A stretch of DNA of 64,000 bases from Pseudomonas sp. Irchel s3b2 (GTDB lineage: Bacteria; Pseudomonadota; Gammaproteobacteria; Pseudomonadales; Pseudomonadaceae), in NCBI RefSeq assembly GCF_900187445.1, contig NZ_FYEB01000013.1:62001-126000 (forward strand), in the 5' to 3' direction. Of this stretch, positions 58,346 to 64,000 are shown one piece after another. The stretch's first letter is position 1; each line of letters opens with the position of its first letter. Below the pieces are notes generated by a model, which was given only the letters and a program-made list of their open reading frames with translations, was not told where the DNA came from and did no database searches. The translations under genes were made by a program, and so were the position numbers.

Positions 58346-58615
58346 TCAGTTCTGATAACTGCAAGCGTCAGAAAATTTTAGGTAGGTGATTTCCGCAGGC
58401 TTGCCCGAGACGCTATCGATGTATTTCATGTTGGCCGTGACCACTTGGCAATCCAGCGTCGACGGTTCGGTCATGGAAATGACCTTGCCCACATGCAGCG
58501 GCATGCCGTAGTGATAGGGCACGGCCTGGGAGGACGACGTCTCGTTGGCCTGGGCCAGACCGGCAAATGCAGTGCAAGCGAGGACAGTGGTGATCAGCAA
58601 TGTTCGCATGTTCAT
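58346..58615 (-). CDS. DUF2790 small secreted protein
   Basis: ATG 58615 (MNMRTLLITTVLACTAFAGL) with CTGGAGCTCC upstream. The 89-residue protein has a signal peptide ending AQA-NET, then the DUF2790 body YHYGMPLHVGKVISMTEP and YIDSVSGKPAEITYLKFSDAC. Two cysteines in the mature part (LDCQVV and DACSYQ) could form a disulfide. Pseudomonas-typical periplasmic family; function unknown. Confidence 0.85.
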   Translation of the reverse strand: MNMRTLLITTVLACTAFAGLAQANETSSSQAVPYHYGMPLHVGKVISMTEPSTLDCQVVTANMKYIDSVSGKPAEITYLKFSDACSYQN

Positions 58616-58826
58616 GATGGAGCTCCAGTGCAGACGGAATGTCAGTTCGACTGAAGGGCGTCGAACCTGCCGCACTGGGCGTCAGACGGGGCTGAGGGCG
58701 TGCGGTCCAGTAAAGTTTTGGACCGCGGAGTTAAGCGATGGTTAACCGGATTGGAATGCCGCTTGTCGTGAGGGATGTGGATGAGCCCCCGGTTGATCGT
58801 GAGTTACAACTTTTCGGTGTTGTATC

Positions 58827-58934
58827 CGCTTTCGCGGGCAAGCCTCGCTCCTACGGGATTTGCGCAGATCCATCGATCACGACTAAAACACTGTAGGAGC
58901 GAGCGGTGCGACGATCCGACTTGCCCGCGAAGGG
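58827..58934. repeat. REP palindrome pair, one arm interrupted
   Basis: CCGCTTTCGCGGGCAAGCCT... (58827-58855) is opposed by TGTAGGAGCGAG (58892 on) and TTGCCCGCGAAG (to 58932), but the right arm carries an extra CGGTGCGACGATCCGAC between its halves. The rest of the 58616-58944 spacer holds the DUF2790 promoter region and no gene. Confidence 0.85.
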
Positions 58935-58944
58935 ACCATTAAAT

Positions 58945-59889
58945 TCAGCGCAACTCTAGCTGGTGCCGATACGGCAAATCTGGCCCGGTCTTGCTGCAGG
59001 TCAATGCCGCAGCGCTCACTGCAAACTTGAGCATCGCGTCAATGTGCTTGCGACTCAGCTGCTGCAAACCTTCAACCGAATCCAGCTGCTGCTCGGTCAA
59101 CCAGGTAATCAGCGCCGCCTGAAACGTATCACCGGCCCCCACCGTGTCGGCAATCTTCACCGAGCAGGCCGGCACTGACCACGAACCATGGGCACGGCTG
59201 AACACCGTCGCGCCTTCGCCGCCGCGGGTCAGGAATACCAACTGACAGCGATGCTCCAGCCAGCCTTCGATGACGCGCTGAGGGTCCTGTTCGGGATATA
59301 ACAGGCTCAAGTCTTCATCACTGACCTTGATCAGATCCGCCAGCTCCACCAGCATGGCCATCCGCGAACGCCACAACTCGATGTTCGGCTCGGGATTCAG
59401 GCGCACGTTCGGGTCGAGGCTGATCAGGCGTTTGCCGCTTTCCCGTTGCACCAATGCCAATAACGTATCGGCAATCGGTTGCACCACCAACGAGAACGAG
59501 CCGACGTGCAACCCGCGCACTTCAGGCCCTAGCTCTGGCAGATGCGCCAGGCTCAACTGCCGATCAGCGCAACCTTCGCCACGAAAGCTGTAGTGGGGCG
59601 AGCCATTGGCACCGACCGCGACCATCGCCAACGTGGTCGGTGCGGCAAAGTCCACGAGGTAGTCCGGGCGCACCCCTTCATCCTGCAGCACTTGCTGCAA
59701 ACGTCGGCCGAGGTAATCGGTCGATAGCCCGCCAAACAGCGCGGCGTCCACGCCCAAGCGGCGCAAACCTACGGCCACGTTGAACGGCGAGCCACCGGCA
59801 ATTGCCTTGATATTCACTTTGGACGCCAGACCGCTGGCATCGTCTTCGCTGAAGAAATCGAACAGCGCTTCGCCACACACCAGATACAT
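58945..59889 (-). CDS. mtlZ: Fructokinase of the mannitol operon (PfkB family)
   Basis: A 314-residue sugar kinase: GGSPFNVAVGLRRLGVDAALFGG (about 32-54) is the PfkB N-terminal signature and DTVGAGDTFQAALITWL (about 249-265) the C-terminal one, with the catalytic Asp in GAGD. It phosphorylates fructose made from mannitol by the dehydrogenase encoded two genes upstream. It is the last gene of the mtl operon, 14 bp after mtlY, matching the mtlEFGKDYZ order known in P. fluorescens. Confidence 0.93.
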   Translation of the reverse strand: MYLVCGEALFDFFSEDDASGLASKVNIKAIAGGSPFNVAVGLRRLGVDAALFGGLSTDYLGRRLQQVLQDEGVRPDYLVDFAAPTTLAMVAVGANGSPHYSFRGEGCADRQLSLAHLPELGPEVRGLHVGSFSLVVQPIADTLLALVQRESGKRLISLDPNVRLNPEPNIELWRSRMAMLVELADLIKVSDEDLSLLYPEQDPQRVIEGWLEHRCQLVFLTRGGEGATVFSRAHGSWSVPACSVKIADTVGAGDTFQAALITWLTEQQLDSVEGLQQLSRKHIDAMLKFAVSAAALTCSKTGPDLPYRHQLELR

Positions 59890-59903
59890 AGTTATTCGCT
59901 CTC

Positions 59904-61400
59904 TTAAAGGGTTGCGACATGCTGTTGATAGCGTTCGTAGGCCTGCTGACAGGCCGCCACATTTTCTGCAATCGGTAAGGTTTCACTGGCCAGATCGAGC
60001 TTTACGCAGCGCTCGCACAAGTCCGCCAGGCTGTTTTCGTGACCGTTTGCCCAAGACTTGCACCACGCGGCCTGAATCGCTGCGCCGAGGGCCGCGGCCT
60101 CGCTGTGTTCGGTGCAAATCACTGGCGTATTCATGATGTCAGCGACGATCTGTAGCCACACCGGGCTCTTCGAGCCGCCGCCGATCAGGCAGATGCTGCG
60201 GCTTTGTAAGCCGTTCTGGCGCAGCAGGTCCAGCCCATAACGCAAACCGAAGGTGGTGCCTTCCACCACGGCGCGGCACAGATTGGCTCGGGTCAGGTTG
60301 GTCATGGTCAGCCCCAGCAGGCTGCCGCTGGCATGGGGCAGGGCGGGCACGCGTTCGCCATTGAGGAACGGCAGCATGCACACGCCTTCGGCACCAATTG
60401 GCGCTTGCGCGACCAAGGCGTTGAACGCTTCGATATCCAATTCGAATAACTCGCGAATCGCGCCGGTCGCGTTGGTCAGGTTCATCGTGCAGATCAACGG
60501 CAACCAGCCGCCGCTGGAGGAGCAGAACGTCGCGACCGAGGCATCCGTGCTGACGTTTGGCTGCTCGGCATAGGCGTAAACCGTCCCCGAGGAGCCGAGG
60601 CTCATGGTGATTGCGCCGGGCTTTATATTGCCGGTGCCGATGGCGCCCATCATGTTATCGCCGCCACCGCTGGAGACCAGGGCCTTGGGGTTGATGCCCA
60701 AATGTTCGGCGATGCTCGGCAAGATTGTCCCGACCGGCTGATGGGCGTCGATCAGCTCCGGGAGTGCGGCTTGCAGGCGTCCGGTGGGGTCGAGGTCGCG
60801 CAGCAGTTGCAAGTCCCACTGACGGGTGCGCACGTTGAAATAACCGGTGCCCGAGGCATCGCCATACTCGCTGCAACTGCGGCCGGTGAGCCAGAAGTTG
60901 AGGTAGTCATGGGGCAGCAGGATGCGGGCGATTCGGGCGAAGACCGCCGGGTGCTGTTCTTTGGTCCAGAGCAGTTTGGACACGGTGTAACCCGGCGCGA
61001 TGACTACGCCGAGGCGTTCCAGTGAGCCTTTTTCGCCGCCCAGATGGGCGAGCAAGCGGTCGTTTTCCGGCGTGGACTCGGTGTCGCACCAGAGCTTGGC
61101 CGGGCGCAGGACCTGGCCGCGATCGTCGAGCAGTACCAGGCCATGTTGCTGGCCGGAAACGCCGATGCCGAGGATCGCCTGACCGTCTACATTTGCTGCG
61201 AGCAATGCGCGGTGGGTGGCCAGGGTCAAGGCTTCCAGCCATTGGGCGGTGTCTTGCTCGCGACGACCATTGGCGCCGCTGATGAGATTGTGGGTGGCAG
61301 CGCCCTGACCGAGAACCTGGCCGCTGTGCGCGTCGAGGACAATGGCTTTGGTGCCTTGGGTGCCGCAGTCGATGCCGAGGAAAAGTTGTTGGTTTGCCAT
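59904..61400 (-). CDS. mtlY: Xylulokinase of the mannitol/arabinitol operon
   Basis: ATG 61400 (MANQQLFLGIDCGTQGTKAI) follows CAAGGATCTTGC. The 498-residue FGGY kinase has the N-terminal phosphate loop GIDCGTQGTKA, the GVSGQQHGLVLLD segment, the catalytic Asp region and a C-terminal LIGGGSKSPVWLQIVADIMN block for ATP. It phosphorylates D-xylulose, the oxidation product of arabinitol. It belongs to the mtl operon, separated from mtlD by a 148-bp gap that contains a REP pair. Confidence 0.93.
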   Translation of the reverse strand: MANQQLFLGIDCGTQGTKAIVLDAHSGQVLGQGAATHNLISGANGRREQDTAQWLEALTLATHRALLAANVDGQAILGIGVSGQQHGLVLLDDRGQVLRPAKLWCDTESTPENDRLLAHLGGEKGSLERLGVVIAPGYTVSKLLWTKEQHPAVFARIARILLPHDYLNFWLTGRSCSEYGDASGTGYFNVRTRQWDLQLLRDLDPTGRLQAALPELIDAHQPVGTILPSIAEHLGINPKALVSSGGGDNMMGAIGTGNIKPGAITMSLGSSGTVYAYAEQPNVSTDASVATFCSSSGGWLPLICTMNLTNATGAIRELFELDIEAFNALVAQAPIGAEGVCMLPFLNGERVPALPHASGSLLGLTMTNLTRANLCRAVVEGTTFGLRYGLDLLRQNGLQSRSICLIGGGSKSPVWLQIVADIMNTPVICTEHSEAAALGAAIQAAWCKSWANGHENSLADLCERCVKLDLASETLPIAENVAACQQAYERYQQHVATL

Positions 61401-61439
61401 GCAAGATCCTTGGTGTGTCAGGTCGATCTCGGTGAACCC

Positions 61440-61525
61440 ATTCGCGGGCAAGCCTCGCTCCTACAGGATTTGTAGCGTTCATGACTAAACGCCTGACCTG
61501 TAGGAGCGAGGCTTGCCCGCGAAGA
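61440..61525. repeat. REP palindrome pair inside the mtl operon
   Basis: ATTCGCGGGCAAGCCTCGCT... (61440 on) and TGTAGGAGCGAGGCTTGCCC... (to 61525) form a REP doublet in the mtlD-mtlY gap. Everywhere else in this window REP pairs lie at the ends of transcription units. Confidence 0.9.
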
Positions 61526-61548
61526 CGGCAGCAGGTTCACCACCATTC

Positions 61549-63021
61549 TTACGCCAGAACCCGCTCCAACGTCTTCGTCACCCCAACCTCCCGCAAGCAG
61601 TTACAGCACCACTCGAACGCCGCCACGAACTCCGGTGAGCGCGGGATCTCTGTACCGAAAATTTCCTCAACCTCCAGCAACCGCTGAGTGATCAACACAT
61701 CATCCGCCACCAGCGCCTGACAGAATGCCGCCCGCGGATCGGGAATCGAGTAGGTCTTGCCATGCTCATCCATGCCTTTGAGGTACAGCGCCCACGCCGC
61801 AACTACCAGCGCCGCACGCTTGGTCTCCTGGCCGTCGGCAATCAAGCGGTTGATGGTCGGCACGGTGAATTTCGGAAACTTCGAAGAGCCATCCGAACAC
61901 ACCCGCTCCAGCTGATCGGCAATCGCCTGGTTGGAGAAGCGCGCCACCAGAGTGTTTTTGTACTCGGTCAGGTCGATCCCCGGCACCGGCGCCAGTTGTG
62001 GCGTCACGTCCAGGTCCATGTAGGCGCGCATGTAACGCACGAACAGCGGGTCGTTCATGGTTTCGTGAACGAAGCGGTAACCCTTCAAAAAGCCCAGATA
62101 GGTCAGGGCCAGATGGCTGCCGTTGAGCAGTTTGATCTTCATCTCTTCGTAAGGCGTGACGTCGTCGGTGAACTGCACGCCGACCTTTTCCCAGGCCGGG
62201 CGACCGTTGACGAATTTGTCTTCCAGTACCCACTGCACAAAGGGTTCGCAGACCACCGGCCAAGCGTCATCAACCGCATGTTTGTCGGCCAGTTGCAGAC
62301 GATGCTCGGTGCTGGTCATCGGCGTAATGCGGTCGACCATGGCGTTGGGGAAGCTGACATGGCGCTCGATCCAGTCGCGTAGATCGGCATCACGCAGGGC
62401 GGCGAAGGCGAGCAAGGCTTTACGGGTCACGGCGCCGTTGTGCGGCAGGTTATCGCAGGACATCAGTGTGAACGCGGGCGTACCGGCTGCGCGCCGTTTG
62501 GCCAGCGCCGCACAGAGGAACCCGAACACGGTTTTCGGCGCGTTCGGGTGAGCCAGGTCGTACTGGATTTGCGGCAGGTGGGCCATGAACTCGCCGTTGC
62601 TGTCGTCGATGCAATAGCCACCCTCGGTGATGGTCAGCGAGACGATACGAATCTGGGGGCTGGCAAGCTTGTCGATCAGCGCTTCGGCGCTGTCTTCGGC
62701 CAGCAGCATGTCGCGGATGGCACCGATAACCCGGATTTCGGCGTCGTCGGCGTCGCCGAGTTCGACCAGGGTAAACAGATAGTCCTGCTCTTTGAGATCG
62801 TCCCGGGCGCGGCGGTCTTCGGCGCGCAGGCCGACCCCGCAAATGGTCCAGTCGAGCGCTTCGCCGGTATTCATCAAGGCGTCGGTGTAGTACGCCTGAT
62901 GCGCGCGGTGGAAACCGCCGACGCCAATGTGCGCGATGCCTTGGCGGGTATCGCTCAGGCTGTAGGCGGGCAGGGCTACCTCGGGGGCGAGGCGGTTGAG
63001 GTTGTGTTTATTCAGTTTCAT
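61549..63021 (-). CDS. mtlD: Mannitol 2-dehydrogenase
   Basis: A 490-residue long-chain polyol dehydrogenase: IAHIGVGGFHRAHQAYY (about 29-45) is the NAD site, and KIKLLNGSHLALTYLGFLKG (about 296-315) carries the K-x-x-x-x-NG-x-H catalytic signature of the family. It oxidises D-mannitol to fructose, and in Pseudomonas also sorbitol and arabinitol. Start MKLNKHNLNRL, 14 bp after mtlK. The ribosome site is GAGAGCATGCG-like and only moderate. Confidence 0.94.
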   Translation of the reverse strand: MKLNKHNLNRLAPEVALPAYSLSDTRQGIAHIGVGGFHRAHQAYYTDALMNTGEALDWTICGVGLRAEDRRARDDLKEQDYLFTLVELGDADDAEIRVIGAIRDMLLAEDSAEALIDKLASPQIRIVSLTITEGGYCIDDSNGEFMAHLPQIQYDLAHPNAPKTVFGFLCAALAKRRAAGTPAFTLMSCDNLPHNGAVTRKALLAFAALRDADLRDWIERHVSFPNAMVDRITPMTSTEHRLQLADKHAVDDAWPVVCEPFVQWVLEDKFVNGRPAWEKVGVQFTDDVTPYEEMKIKLLNGSHLALTYLGFLKGYRFVHETMNDPLFVRYMRAYMDLDVTPQLAPVPGIDLTEYKNTLVARFSNQAIADQLERVCSDGSSKFPKFTVPTINRLIADGQETKRAALVVAAWALYLKGMDEHGKTYSIPDPRAAFCQALVADDVLITQRLLEVEEIFGTEIPRSPEFVAAFEWCCNCLREVGVTKTLERVLA

Positions 63022-63035
63022 CGCATGCTCTCGGA

Positions 63036-63998
<963 letters not shown>

Positions 63999-64000
63999 CC

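Overview
The window reads as a piece of the chromosome of a Pseudomonas, most likely of the P. fluorescens group. It is GC-rich and densely coded. It carries many copies of the Pseudomonas REP palindrome (GTAGGAGCGAGGCTTGCCCGCGAAG type). Gene sets typical of these bacteria are present: a Fap functional-amyloid operon, the mtl mannitol operon, a gnd-zwf pair, speB-type agmatinase, nhaB, cptA, lpxO and ku. No rRNA, tRNA or CRISPR array was seen.

Layout. 1-1.7 kb: C-terminal part of a penicillin-acylase-family enzyme facing a FecR-type anti-sigma factor that has no sigma-factor gene beside it. 1.9-6.7 kb: one 1618-residue toxin-like protein with repeated modules and a C-terminal HELSH metal-binding motif. 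7-18.7 kb: small metabolic and regulatory genes (DpkA-like reductase, LysR/nitrilase pair, PhoD-like phosphatase, LEA lipoprotein, LysR/agmatinase locus with a gutted polyamine-binding-protein gene, YafY-type regulator, zapE, GNAT). 18.8-28 kb: cptA, gnd-zwf-HAD operon, nhaB, a delta-60-repeat propeller protein. 28.4-36.6 kb: a sigma-54 activator, a 1.1-kb repeat-rich spacer, then fapF-E-D-C-B-A on the minus strand behind a candidate sigma-54 promoter. 36.6-46.1 kb: NAD-salvage pair (NadR-like kinase and PnuC), chemoreceptor, uppP, LysR/azoR, a secreted hydrolase and an ABC-F ATPase. 46.1-48 kb: an eroded island with an integrase tail and tiny ORFs. 48-51.6 kb: lpxO, ku, a PQQ-type sugar dehydrogenase. 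51.7-55.4 kb: a GNAT-C39 peptidase fusion divergent from an RLAN/RimK ATP-grasp ligase and a CorA-like membrane protein. 55.8-57 kb: a short threonine deaminase behind what looks like a leader-peptide attenuator. 57-58.6 kb: ecotin and small genes. 58.9-64 kb: mtlZ, mtlY, mtlD and the cut-off mtlK.

How the genes work together. The six fap genes match the published fapA-F order and should make, process and export an amyloid fibre; the nearby sigma-54 activator is a plausible regulator, but this is inferred from position only. The mtl genes import mannitol or sorbitol-type polyols (mtlK ATPase), oxidise them (mtlD) and phosphorylate the products (mtlY, mtlZ). gnd, zwf and the HAD phosphatase form an overlapping pentose-phosphate operon.

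The least explained parts are the GNAT-C39/RimK/CorA-like cluster, the ilvA leader region, the multi-module metallo-toxin, and the FapC whose central linker is an expanded Ser/Asp/Arg repeat.
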